This document shows, piece by piece, positions 32,653-43,152 of a stretch of 64,000 nucleotides of DNA. Positions within the stretch are counted from its first letter, which is position 1. Each line of letters starts with the position of its first letter. The translations under genes and the position numbers were made by a program. The DNA lies in the NCBI RefSeq assembly GCF_040183065.1, contig NC_091119.1:195114043-195178042 (forward strand). The letters run 5' to 3'. The notes under the pieces are model-generated. The model worked only from the letters and a program-made list of their open reading frames with translations, ran no database searches and was not told the DNA's origin. This DNA is from Periplaneta americana. Taxonomy: Eukaryota; Arthropoda; Insecta; Blattodea; Blattidae.

Positions 32653-32815
32653 ACAGGTTAGGTTAATTTAGGCTTTTCGTATGTCTTGCATATACGAATC
32701 TGTGACAGGTTAGGTTAGGTTAGATGAGGTTTTTGGTATATCTTTATATGTGAATCAGTGGCAGGTTAGGTTAGGTTAGTTTAGGCTTTCGGTATGCCTT
32801 GCTTATACTAAGAAT
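32653..32815 (+). repeat. ~55-bp tandem repeat containing TTAGG runs
   Basis: Three units starting at about 32653, 32705 and 32762, each opening CAGGTTAGGTTAGG and continuing with a GGTATGTCTT-like part. The TTAGG pentamer is the canonical insect telomere unit. Confidence 0.75.
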
Positions 32816-32891
32816 GTGCTCTTTCTTGCTGTCCGCTTTCCTTTGGTAACGCTATTATGAAGATATATCACTAATAGAATATGTCCGCTTC

Positions 32892-32972
32892 TAACCTAAC
32901 CTAACCTAACCTTATCTAGCCTAACCTAACCTACCCTAACCTAGCCTAGCCTAGCCTAACCTAACCTAACTT
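32892..32972 (-). repeat. interstitial (TTAGG)n-like block
   Basis: CCTAA/CCTAG pentamers (CTAACCTAACCTAACCTAAC then AGCCTAGCCTAGCC) in the opposite orientation to the 32653-32815 block. An internal, degenerate telomere-type array. Confidence 0.8.
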
Positions 32973-33545
32973 CCGGATGGAATTCACACAGGAAGAAGTC
33001 GAGGAATAGAGAATACGAACGGTCTCGATAAAGTAAATTTAATAAATACCTACGCCAAAATATTTATATAGGTTAGTGGTCGGCAAAGATTACGTCTTAT
33101 AAAAAGCTGCCCGCAATACACAGTGAAGGGACAGTAGGCGGGAGAGGATACCCAAACTGATTAACATTGAATGAACAAGGGGCGGGAAATCATACCTCAC
33201 CTCTCCGCCCTGTTTGTGTATTAAGGGGTTGATTGGCGAATCACGAAATGCCGACCACTGATACAGGTAACAAAACTGTCATAATTTCTTATGATACATT
33301 TCACAGCAAAAAGTTGGTAACCTTCTGTTGTGGTTTTTGTGATTATCAGTAATAACAACTTCAGTGGAATGTTTGGGGAGCTATGATCAGCTTAAAGTTT
33401 TTATGAATGTTTAAGGCTGCATTTAAAGTTGAAATGTTAGGAAATACAATGCGATAGTACAATTCAGGCTTTAAAATTTGTTGGAGTTTTGAAAAATAAT
33501 GTTACAAAAAGTAGCGTTATACATTGTAGGCTACTCGAACTTCTA
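32973..33545. other. no recognisable feature
   Basis: Nothing supported. Confidence 0.5.
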
Positions 33546-33615
33546 CGATTTTTTTTGGTCAGCCTATCACTGTATTGTCTAATGGCCTAATAAATTGAAT
33601 TGAATTGAATTGCGA
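33546..33615 (+). repeat. LINE-3'-end-like segment with (TTGAA)n tail
   Basis: CAGCCTATCACTGTATTGTC then TAATAAATTGAATTGAATTG. The pentamer tail matches the tails of the SINE-like elements at 17332 and 51104. Confidence 0.4.
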
Positions 33616-34221
33616 GTAAAAATATCATATAGACCACCATGAATAATTAACGTACTCCGGTGTGGTTATATGTACAGTTCGTAAATAACTTGACTGTAAT
33701 TCAACGTAATGAATTGAAAAACCTGGTGCCTTATCTCGAGAATAAAATCTAAAATGATACATGAGATTGTTTACACAGCATTTTCCAGACAGTCTTTCAT
33801 ACGGCCCCCCTGTCAGTGATTGGAGTTGCTGGACACGTCAAGAAAACATAGGGGAAAAACCACCATTTATTTTACGCTACTTTTCCTCATTTGACTCCAG
33901 CTGAGAATGAGAATTTATTCGCATTTACATATGCACTTTGTTTGAGATATTTATTACTGGAGGGAAAAATAAATCGCCTGAAACAATCTTGTATAACACG
34001 TAGTATATATCAAGGGTTATCTTGTAACAGTCAAAACACCGAATTTCGTAAACCAAACGTGTGTAAACTTTCTTCTTAGAATTGTCAGCCTTCACTATAG
34101 GGAATGTAAAATTTTCCATTATGCCAATAAATAATTGAATAAATAAATGCATAAAGTATACATAAATACATGCGTACAGTAAATACATACATCCACACAT
34201 AGGCTACATACCTAGACACAA
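33616..34221. other. no recognisable feature
   Basis: Nothing supported. Confidence 0.5.
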
Positions 34222-34637
34222 AGAATGAATGGAATGGAATATCGGGAAGGGGGACACTACGATGCACCATTGCGAACTTTCAAAATTATTGCGCTAACCT
34301 TCAAGCTACGTGCTTCTCGAACACACACCGTCTGACTACACTAAGGTTCGTCTTCGCGCAGGCAACCCCACTCGTCCTTAGGCCGGCCCCCTCCGTACAT
34401 CGCCAGTCGGTGTTCAATGCTGTGGAATGATGACGAAGTGGAGAAATGTTCAAGGAATGATGTAGTTGCCTAATGTGGAGAAACGGGAGAACCCCGAGAA
34501 AAAACCCCAACTGTGACCTTGTCCTTCACAAGTGTCACTATGAATTTTTTAATGAAAAATCTCAGACCTGACCGAGACGTCAATCCAGACCGTCTCTGTG
34601 ACAGGCTGGAGGTCTGACCACTCAAACACCACAGGAA
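34222..34637 (-). repeat. ~415-bp SINE-like family D
   Basis: Colinear with 51104-51475 along its whole length (GGAATATCGGGA..., AACGGGAGAACCCCGAGAAA, TCACTATGAATTTTT). The minus-strand start has A-box-like TGAGTGGTCAGACC and B-box-like GGATTGACGTCTCGG, so it looks tRNA-derived. The tail is GGAAT-rich. Confidence 0.7.
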
Positions 34638-34715
34638 AAGTCTATCCTTAGAAAAGTATTGTTTATCTATCGGATATATACAGAGATATAAAACGATAGA
34701 TAAACAATACTAGAG
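34638..34715. repeat. inverted repeat before the LINE-tail array
   Basis: AGTATTGTTTATCTATCG (34652-34669) faces CGATAGATAAACAATACT (34694-34711). Confidence 0.8.
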
Positions 34716-34716
34716 A

Positions 34717-34782
<66 letters not shown>

Positions 34783-34848
34783 TCTTTCTCATGATAGGGA
34801 TCGATGGCGAGCTTATGTAAGGGCGGCAAAAGCCGTAAATAAATAGAC

Positions 34849-34901
<53 letters not shown>

Positions 34902-34967
34902 TCTTTCTCATGATAGGGATCGATGGCGAGCTTATGTAAGGGCGGCAAAAGCCGTAAGTAAATAGAC

Positions 34968-35026
<59 letters not shown>

Positions 35027-35092
35027 TCTTTCTCATGATAGGGATCGATGGCGAGCTTATGTAAGGGCGGCAAAAGCCGTAAATAAATAGAC

Positions 35093-35159
<67 letters not shown>

Positions 35160-35165
35160 CAATAA
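34716..35165 (+). mobile_element. tandem array of LINE 3' tails separated by (AAT)n
   Basis: A ~69-bp unit ending each time in AAATAGACAT occurs three times (about 34781-34849, 34902-34970, 35027-35095). Each is separated and followed by (ATA)n tracts of about 50-75 bp. In + frame each unit reads ILSHDRDRWRAYVRAAKAVN then K-stop, matching the C-terminus of the RTE-like LINE here (LAQDRDQWRAYVRAAMNL). So each unit is the very end of a LINE ORF plus its trinucleotide tail. The Leu/Tyr homopolymer frames on minus are the (AAT)n tracts. Confidence 0.8.
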
Positions 35166-35169
35166 TAAC

Positions 35170-35534
35170 AATAATAGTGCTTACATGGCAATGCAAAATA
35201 TCGCTAAATATATGGAACTATATCCTATAACTCCATGTAGGCCTAATCCTTACCGCTATTTTCATTACCCTCAACAAAAAAGCCAAAAATCATCACTGTA
35301 ACGGTAAGAGATCGTATATAAAAATGTGAAGGTGTGGCCTAGCATTAAGAAATCATGTGAACCAATTATGTATTGTTTGATTAGACTCTGTTCGTTAAGT
35401 GTTTAGACCTACATCTATTTTAATACCGTAAAAATATATATTTTACATAAAGACCACCGATAATTGTTATCAGCAACGATTATACTAATCGTACAAATTT
35501 CCTGCACACATTAAGTTTTATAAAGTATCATTTA
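35170..35534. other. no recognisable feature
   Basis: Nothing supported. Confidence 0.5.
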
Positions 35535-35805
35535 TTTAGTTCATTTAGTGTTCTGCCCAAGGACAGGTCTTTCACTGCAAACCCAGCTTTCTCCAGTCTT
35601 TCCAGTTTTCTGCCTTCCTCTTTGTTTCCTCATATGATCCATATATCTTAATGTCGTCTATCATCTGATATCTTCTTCTACCCCGAACTCTTCTCCCGTT
35701 CACCATTCCTCCCAGTGCATCCTTCAGTAGGCAGTTTCTTCTCAGCCAGTGGCCCAACCGATTCCTTTTCCTCTTCCTGATCAGTTTCAGCATCATTCTT
35801 TCTTA
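35535..35805 (-). mobile_element. second RTE-like LINE lineage, 3' end
   Basis: The minus frame 35796-35572 reads RKRKRNRLGHWLRRNCLLKD, GRRVRGRRRYQMIDDIKIYG, ENWKDWRKLGLQ-stop. This is the terminal basic block (LxHxLRR...GRRxRGRRxxxMxDDI) that follows RT in this group of LINEs. It is distinct from copies A-D. It matches 62062-62297. Truncated on the 5' side. Confidence 0.8.
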
Positions 35806-36227
35806 TACAATATAAAAGTATTCAAAACAATACAGTGCATTTTTATTACACCAAGTTTAATTCGCCAGCTTTTTCTCGAAATGCCGCCAGCTAATAATTT
35901 TCTTTATCTCGCGATTCAAGTGCTAAAAGTGTAACTCATGTTTCATTTCTGAAAGTTAAAAACCGTGAACAATAACACACAGCTGCCATAAAATAGCGCT
36001 CTATTTAACTATGTACCGTGAACGTAAAACATGCAGACAGATGAAGAAGAGATGTGTAATGTTATTTATGTCTCTAAATTTCTCGGTAGAGACTTGAATT
36101 TTACCGATAACAAGTCAGTTATACGAAGGCTACCCGATTTAGGTCACTTTTGCAGAGTCACACGATCTCGTAAAAAAAGAAAAGACGCTAGAGAAGGATG
36201 TAGAATACCTCAGTATTTACTGAAACT
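35806..36227. other. no recognisable feature
   Basis: A 66-codon basic frame (36031-36231) ends at the LINE target duplication and has no recognised domain. Confidence 0.4.
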
Positions 36228-36242
36228 ATAAGTTAGATTACC
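36228..36242. repeat. target-site duplication, left
   Basis: ATAAGTTAGATTACC, identical at 37407-37421, delimiting the LINE between. Confidence 0.95.
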
Positions 36243-37406
36243 ATTCGACAGATAATGGAGAAAAAAAATGGGAGTATAAGAGTACAGTGCATCAGTTATT
36301 CATGGATTTCAAAAAGGCATATGACTCGGTTAAGAGAGAAGTTTTATATGGTATTCTTATTGAATTTGGTATTCCCAAGAAACTAGTTCCATTAATTAAA
36401 ATGTGTCTCCGTGAAACGCACAGCAGAGTTCGTATAGGCCAGTGTCTATCAGATGCGTTTCAAATTCACTGTGGGCTAAAGCAAGGAGATGCACTATCAC
36501 CTTTACTTTTTAACTTCGCTCTAGAGTATGCCATTAGGAAAGTCCAGGATAACAGAGAGGGTTTGGAATTGAACGGATTACATCAGCTGCTTGTCTATGC
36601 GGATGACGTGAATATGTTAGGAGAAAATCCACAAACGATTAGGGAAAAGACGGGAATTTTACTGGAAGGAAGTAAAGAGATAGGTTTGGAAGTAAATCCG
36701 GAAAAGACAAAGTATATGATTATGTCTCGTGACAGGAATATTGTACGAAATGGAAATATAAAAATTGGAAATTTATCTTTTGAAGAGGTGGAGGAGTTCA
36801 AATATCTGGGAGCAACAGTAACAAATATAAATGATCCTCGGGAGGAAATTAAACACATAATAAATATGGGAAATGCCTGCTATTATTCGGTTGAGAAACT
36901 TTTATCATCCCGTCTGCTGTCGGAAAATCTGAAAGTTAGAATTTATAAAACAGTTATATTGCCGGTTGTTCTGTATGGTTGTGAAACTTGGACTCTCACT
37001 TTGAGAGAGGAACAGAGATTAAAGGTGTTTAAGAATAAGGTGCTTAGGAAAATATTTGTGGCTAAGAGGAATGAAGTTACAGGAGAATGGAGAAAGTTAC
37101 ACAACACAGAACTGCACGCATTGTATTCTTCACCTGACATAATTAGGAACATTAAATCCAGACGTTTGAGATGGGCAGGGCATGTAGCACGTAGGGACAA
37201 TCCAGATATGCATATGGAGTGTTAGTTGGGAGGCCAGAGGGAAAAAGACCTTTGGGGAGGCCGAGACGTAGATGGGAAGATAATATTAAAATGGATTTGA
37301 GGGAGGTGGGATATGATGATAGAGAATGGATTAATCTTGCTCAGGATAGGGACCAATGGCGGGCTTATGTGAGGGCGGCAATGAACCTCCAGAAAGTAAG
37401 TAAGTA
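36243..37406 (+). mobile_element. RTE-like LINE, longest copy (copy D), 15-bp TSD
   Basis: A 312-codon frame at 36287-37225 covers the RT palm and thumb. [15 protein letters not shown] holds the motif A aspartate. [15 protein letters not shown] is motif B, and [18 protein letters not shown] is the YADD centre. Then come [27 protein letters not shown] and [18 protein letters not shown] with a stop. One missing base near 37190 throws the end out of frame. The true C-terminus continues at 37219-37407 (GRPEGKRPLGRPRRRWED, DREWINLAQDRDQWRAY, VRAAMNL). The (GTAA)n tail is at about 37396-37406. The endonuclease and the N-terminal part of RT are lost by 5' truncation, which the perfect 15-bp duplication shows happened at integration. 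Inactive. Confidence 0.95.
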
Positions 37407-37421
37407 ATAAGTTAGATTACC

Positions 37422-38035
37422 TGGAATGGTTTAGTGTTACGTCCCAAAGGATAAGAGAGTTCAATGCAAACTTGGAAAACTATAGGGATGTCTGAATATC
37501 AGGAACAGGGAAAATGCTGAAACAGTGAAATCCAAGAGGACGGAAGACGGAAAGTGAACTGTGTCTAGTATTTTTCTAGAATGATAAATATGCAATGGAT
37601 GGATCGTGAGATCTGTTGCCAGTATATGAAATTCTCATAAACTAAGCAATACGACTCCTTCAAACCTTCAGTAGCTGATAATTTATTTCGAACATGCCTT
37701 GTGAATGGAATCCACAGTTTAATGCTATCCAACGTGGGATCTTGACACAAAAGAAATGCTCTTAGAATTTTACTTACATGTTTGAATAGCGGCTCCGTCA
37801 CTATCTGTAATATGTTGTTCCTCTTGAAGAGTTACGGATATTCATGAATTCCAATTCGATCGAATTCAGTATTTATCTCGTTTCTGCATTCTGAAGTAAA
37901 ACGTGGTGCTCATCCGCTGCAGGGTGTGGCATCAGATTCCCTTTAAGGTATAAGCACTGTATGTGTATATACTTCAATGCTGTTTAAATAAGGTTTTTAA
38001 TACAAGATGGCTATAAATTCTCAACAGATAAACAA
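37422..38035. other. no recognisable feature
   Basis: Nothing supported. Confidence 0.5.
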
Positions 38036-38118
38036 ATCTCTTCATTTCTTTCCCTCCTTTCCGATCTCTTATCTTCCTTTCTCCCCTCACTTTCCTCCTC
38101 TTCTCTTTTGTTTTCCCT
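38036..38118 (+). repeat. polypyrimidine tract
   Basis: C/T-rich run (TTTCTTTCCCTCCTTTCC and similar). Confidence 0.7.
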
Positions 38119-38865
38119 TAGTTATTTAACAACGCTGTATCAACTACTAGTTTATTTAGCATCGATGGGAGTGGTGATAGGGAGATGGTATTTGCCAAGA
38201 TGAATTGTCCATGGATTACCTAATATTAGCTTTACGATGAAAGAGTAATGGAACGGAGAAAAATTACCTCCGGTACCAGGATTTGAACCCGGGTTTTCAG
38301 CTCTACGTGCTGATGCTTTATCCACTAAGCCACACCGGATACCCACCTCGGTGTCGGACAGAATCGTCTCAGTTTAAGTTCCAACTCTTGGGTTCCCTCT
38401 AGTGGCCGCCCTCTGCACTACGTCATAGATGTCTATGAACGTAGGACCGAAGTCCACACATGTGCTGAGGTGCACTCGTTATGAGTGACTAGTTGGCCGG
38501 GATCCGACGGAATAAGCGCCGTCTTCAATCACTCAAGGGAACCCAAGAGTTGGAACTTAAACAGAGACGATTCTGTCCGACACCGAGATAGGTATCCGGT
38601 GTGGCTTAGTGGATAAAGCATCAGCACGTAGAGCTGAAAACCTGGGTTCAAATCCCGGTGCCGGAGGGAATTTTTCTCCGTTCCATTACTCTTTCAGCGT
38701 ATGACGACGCAGAATATCTGCATGGAAATATCATATGTACTTCGGTACATCCAAATAATATATTAGCTTTACGGTTGGAGAAAACGTCAGAAAAAGCCCA
38801 ACCAGGTAATCAGTCCAAGCGGGATCGAACCTGCGCCCAAGCGCAAGCGCCCTAGCTTCTGACAA
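38119..38865 (-). repeat. SINE family B, split by an inverted SINE T dimer
   Basis: The 3' half is at 38119-38236 (ATTTAACAACGCTGTATC ... ATTAGCTTTACG) and the 5' half at 38760-38865 (TTACGGTTGGAGAAAACGTC, CCCAACCAGGTAATCAG, B box GGTTCGATCCCGC on minus). The 523 bp between are the insertion, bracketed by ATATTAGCTTTACG (38223-38236 and 38760-38773). Confidence 0.85.
38237..38759. mobile_element. inverted dimer of SINE T with 14-bp TSD
   Basis: The left copy is on minus (38237-38520; tRNA-like part 38269-38339). The right copy is on plus (38525-38759; tRNA-like part from about 38597). The left copy spans exactly the same ends (AAGACGGCG ... CTCTTTCAT) as the trimer at 23772-24830. The right copy starts internally and runs on into the tail (GTACTTCGGTAC, CAAATAATA). 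One duplication surrounds both. This is the geometry expected if a multimeric RNA underwent twin priming, with two separate insertions or an inversion as alternatives. Confidence 0.82.
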
Positions 38866-39440
38866 GCAAATATTCTCATGGGAGCAGATAAAAAGTCAAT
38901 TTTTTTCTTCCACCATTAATAATGTCAAAACAAGTGCTTATACAAATTTTGATCACTCGAGGGTCGGAAAAAATAAGTTTTCCTGGGTCAGTTTACAGAA
39001 TGAAAACTTAATTTCATGGAAAGATTTATTGGAACGTCGGCTCGGCAGCGTAGTCGGTATAGCGCTAGCCTTCTGTGTTCTAGGTTGCTAGTTCGATCCC
39101 TATTAGCTTTACGGTTGGAGAAAACGTCAGAAAAAGCCCAACCAGGTAATCAGTCCAAGCGGGATCAAACCTGCGCCCAAGCGCAAGCGCCCTAGCTTCT
39201 GACAAACAAATATTCTCATGGGAGCAGATAAAAAGTCAATTTTTTTCTTCCACCATTAATAATGTCAAAACAAGTGCTTATACAAATTTTGATCACTCGA
39301 GGGTCGGAAAAAATAAGTTTTCCTGGGTCAGTTTACAGAATGAAAACTTAATTTCATGGAAAGATTTATTGAAACGTCGGCTCGGCAGCGTAGTCGGTAT
39401 AGCGCTAGCCTTCTGTGTTCTAGGTTGCTAGTTCGATCCC
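38761..39440 (+). repeat. 340-bp tandem duplication
   Basis: 38761-39100 and 39101-39440 differ at three sites by eye (about 38827, 38866 and 39031 against +340), each G in the first copy and A in the second. The unit contains half of a SINE B, a mariner-derived arm and the head of a SINE C. The duplication therefore post-dates those insertions. Confidence 0.95.
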
Positions 39441-40027
39441 GGCCCAGGTCGATGGGATTTAAGTGTGCTTAAATGCGACAGGCTCATGTCAGTAGATTTA
39501 TTGTCACGTAAAATAACTCTTGCGGGACAAAATTCCTGCACACCTTAGACGCTGATATAACCTCTACAGTTGCGACCGTCGTTAAATAAACCATGATTAA
39601 AAAAAAATTATTGGAACAGATACAGCAATTGTTGAGCTATTTTTCAACATATTCCCCACCTTAATTGAGACATCTGCCATACCGTGGGGTCAATTTTTGT
39701 ATCCCTGTGTCGTAGAAGTCTGCCACCTAGGATCGGAACCAGTGTGTGACAGCCGTCTGCACCTCTCTGTCGATCCCATGATATGACAGATATCTCAGTT
39801 CCAGTGGGGAATATGTTGCAAAATAGCTCAACAGTTATTGTATCTGTTCCAATACATTTTTCCAATGTAATTGTGTTTTCTTTCTGTAAACGGCCTCAGG
39901 GAAACTTATTTTTAAGGCCCTCGTAATTACGCTTCAAAATTTGTATAAGCACTTGTTTTGACGTTATTAGCATGGTGGAAAAAAAAAAAACTTTTCTATC
40001 TGTCCCCATGATAATGTTTGCTTTTGA
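38863..40027. mobile_element. mariner-derived fold-back element
   Basis: The left arm (38863-39034, repeated at 39203-39375, continuing after the SINE at 39618-39662) is the diverged inverse of the right arm 39806-40027. Shared pieces include AAACAAGTGCTTATACAAAT and CAACAATTGCTGTATCTGTT-type blocks. Between and into the arms the minus strand encodes a mariner transposase C-terminus: REVQTAVTHWFRS, VADFYDTGIQKLTPRY, GGEYVEK (about 39790-39645), with stops. So each arm ends inside former coding sequence. An arm of ~200 bp is far beyond normal mariner TIRs (~30 bp). Confidence 0.75.
39376..39607 (+). repeat. SINE family C inserted in the fold-back element
   Basis: Head GTCGGCTCGGCAGCGTAGTC, B box AGTTCGATCCCGG, body and tail GTCGTTAAATAAACCATGA plus A run. 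Flanks TTATTGAAAC (39366-39375) and TTATTGGAAC (39608-39617) are the target duplication. The tandem duplicate upstream keeps the G form at 39025-39034. Confidence 0.9.
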
Positions 40028-40235
40028 GCTACGCCTGTGGCCTCTCATCTTGTCTTCTTTTTCCCATTCTTTTCTTCATTTCATTCTTTCCCTTTTCTTG
40101 TCCTTTATTTTTCAATGGCGAATATTAGGAGAAGAAACTTTGTATTGGCTCGCAAATGGCTCATATGCGGGCCCATGTTGACTGAGATTTTTCTACTTGT
40201 ATTATTAGTGTATAATATTTATCCTTAAAATTTTC

Positions 40236-40485
40236 AGTCCACACCTGTGGAGTAACGGTTAGCGCGTCTGGCCGCGAAACCAGATGGCCTGGGTTCGATT
40301 CCCGATCGGGGCAAGTTACCTGGTTTCCCGGAGTTTTCCCTCAACCCAATATGAGCAAATGCTGGGTAACTTTCGGTGCTGGACCCCGGACTCATTTCAC
40401 CGGCATTATTAGGCCTACCTTCATATCATTCAGACGCTAAATAATCTAAGATGTTGATAAAGCGTCGTAAAATAACCTACTTTAC
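40236..40485 (+). repeat. SINE family A
   Basis: Head GTCCACACCTGTGGAGTAAC, B box GGTTCGATTCCCGA, body and terminus GCGTCGTAAAATAACCTACT. Full length. No clear target duplication. Confidence 0.92.
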
Positions 40486-42199
40486 ACACATTACATTTTT
40501 GACCATCTGAAAGACTCAGTGTGCCAAGTGAAATTAAATTTAAATTGAAATAATTATCAGGAAACCATATCTTTGTCTGAATTTATTGAATTAACTCCGG
40601 GCACCGTCTTCTTCAGTCTCTGAAATCGAACTCGTAAACTCCCATAGCAGAACGAAGAGATCCTAATCCATGGACTGCAACCTTAGATAATGTTTGTATA
40701 TACTTTCTATCTCTGTCGAAATACCGCGAACTTTAATTACTGTACTCTGAATAGATGGACATAATTGTGTACTGCTGTGTAATAAATAATAATTAACTTG
40801 GAGGAAGAGATGAGCATTATGACATAACGCACTGTATAATTATAGGAAGCGCTCTTCAAGCAATTTCATTCGCTTATATTTTTCAGACCATGCATCCTAC
40901 TATTGAGTCCTCCGCTGTGACAACAAATCCAGAGGACCCGGCTCGATTTCCGGCAGAGCAATTTACCTTTAATTCACAGGACCCAAGTCTGTGTCCTCTT
41001 TGGCTGGATGTCTGGATTATAATGGAACTAGTGGCTTGTGCAGCAAATGCTGCAAACTAAGTTCATTAGACGTTCAAATAAAAATTTTTCAGATTTATTT
41101 TCAATGAAGAATACCAGACATTTTGAAAGTTATTGCTTCCATTATAATGAAACATACCCCCTCTGAATTTTTTTTTATGCCAAATACTTTTTCTTGAACT
41201 TATCCACCTTCAGTTTTTGAGTTTCAACGCGAAAACGCAAGTAACAATGATAGGACTATCAGTGGGAGTAAAGCAGTAAATTTTAGATCATTGTGGATTG
41301 TAGGCGAAAGTTAAAAAAAAAAAAAAAATGTCAGGTTTACTATGCTTGCGAACAATAGACATAGCCTAGTATATTGGTATAGCTGCTGCATGTAGAGCTT
41401 GAAATGTAGAAGGTAAAATCATTTTATCCTGCTAAGAGATCTTGCTGAAATGATCGGGAGATTACAAAATTTTGTAGGCCTCTTATTTTATCAGTAAGTA
41501 ATACCTTTTGGTCTTTCCTTAGGAACTGAAATTTTTGCGCTCTCTCGACCCAATACTGAAGACGATGACGCATATAAATATTTGCACCACACCGCCATTA
41601 AGTAGGCCTATACGAAAAAGACCTAACCCCACTTGATTAATAACTATAAAAATATTTGAATTTTAATGACAATATTATTATCTTACGTAAGTTTTGTAGT
41701 TATATATGCTATAAAGCCGCCACTCAGTAAATTATAGAAATGAAGATCTAATTTAAGATATTCTCTACATCTACTTATATAACCTCAAAACGTTTCACTT
41801 TCATATCATCAATATAGCATTAATATGTATAATTAATGAAAAATAGTCACATCATGGCATTAACTCTAATAATATTTCATTTCTAATGGTAATAATGTCA
41901 TCAAACCACTTCAAGTTTTGTAGATTTTAATATCTAATACACAGCTGTACCCAGAAAATTACAAACCGCAGAATCAGACCTGTGAATTATTTTTAGTAAA
42001 TCTTAAAGTTTTTAATAACCAATTGAATTTGAGCTCTAAATATGTCGGCAAACCTGCAGATAATGGCCTTCGTGTAATAGCGAATTGATTATTGTAGTGT
42101 ATGTTTTATTTTTTTCTGAAATGCAATTAGTTCTCAAACTGACGAAAGATGGATTTTGGAAAATAGGAAAATCATGTAGGAAAATGGACATTTCACTGA
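40486..42199. other. mostly featureless; possible SINE fragment
   Basis: Around 40900-41060 is a B-box-like GGCTCGATTTCCGGC and a GC-richer body, possibly a decayed SINE. Poly-A at 41310-41328. Otherwise nothing. Confidence 0.4.
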
Positions 42200-42322
42200 A
42201 AACTACTATTTTTCTGAAAAACTTTGGGTTTCAAGCTTGAAAATGAGGGGTCATTTATTAAAATCCGTTCAGCCGTTTTCCCGTAATTTCCATTACCAGT
42301 TCAAATTATATATATAGGCTAG
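42200..42322 (+). repeat. terminal piece of an unclassified DNA element
   Basis: AAAATCCGTTCAGCCGTTTTC then ACCAGTTCAAATTATATATATAGG looks like the conserved end of a widespread non-autonomous insect element. There is no second copy in the window. Confidence 0.3.
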
Positions 42323-43083
42323 ATGTAGAATAAATGCATGCGGACTTAGGACCGTTCACACAAGCAGCAGATGAAAAGCGGTACGAAATCCATGTTTGAA
42401 CGGTATTCCGTGATATAGGTTTACATCGGTAGTAGAACTGTGAACTTGTCAATACGGTAAAATATGAAAGCTAAAAATATCTGCCATTCCTGACTTGAGA
42501 GATCATTTCAGAATTATCTGCACGTAATCATCTCTAACAACAACGGCCGCTCTTTCCTTGAAGGATCGTGCAGACGTCCTATGATTCGCACATAATGGAA
42601 TGTACGGAGATGAGACTAGCACGGTCTTTATCCTTCCGAAGATGTTGCATAAGCGCATAGGCAGCTAACGGTAAACGGTGTGGTAAATGTTGCCGAATGG
42701 AAGGACAACGCTATTGCAGAACTGTTGCCGCAACGTTTGGGAACTAACGTATCTGTGTAACCCTGCAGAGGACGAGGCGAAGCGTATGGTAATTGAAAAG
42801 TGACGATGAAGAGCGGATAATAGTTTTATATTTTCATGATCGCAATAAACAATTTTAAATTCAAGGTAAAGCAGAAACGTTAGAGTTTTATTGGTTTATA
42901 GCTGTTCACCTTCAATATCGAGGATGATCATTACGTAAATATGAAAGGTCTGGTGCATATACTGTATGTATTGTGAAGTTGCAGGATTGGCATCTAACAT
43001 GTAAAGAAATAAAAATAAATATTAAAATGGACGGAGGATAAGTAGACGTTAGCGATATTTGTAAGGAGACTTGGACGTTAAAA

Positions 43084-43086
<3 letters not shown>
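42323..43086. other. no recognisable feature
   Basis: Slightly GC-richer at 42590-42800 but with no domain. Confidence 0.5.
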
Positions 43087-43151
<65 letters not shown>

Positions 43152-43152
43152 C
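43087..43152 (+). repeat. (ATT)n microsatellite
   Basis: About 21 perfect repeats immediately before a LINE fragment. Confidence 0.95.

Noticed and set aside
32892-32972. True chromosome end (telomere)
   Set aside because: The array is short, degenerate and internal, with ordinary sequence on both sides.
34667-35196. Poly-Leu/poly-Tyr/poly-Ile proteins on the minus strand
   Set aside because: These are translations of (AAT)n microsatellite tails between LINE ends.
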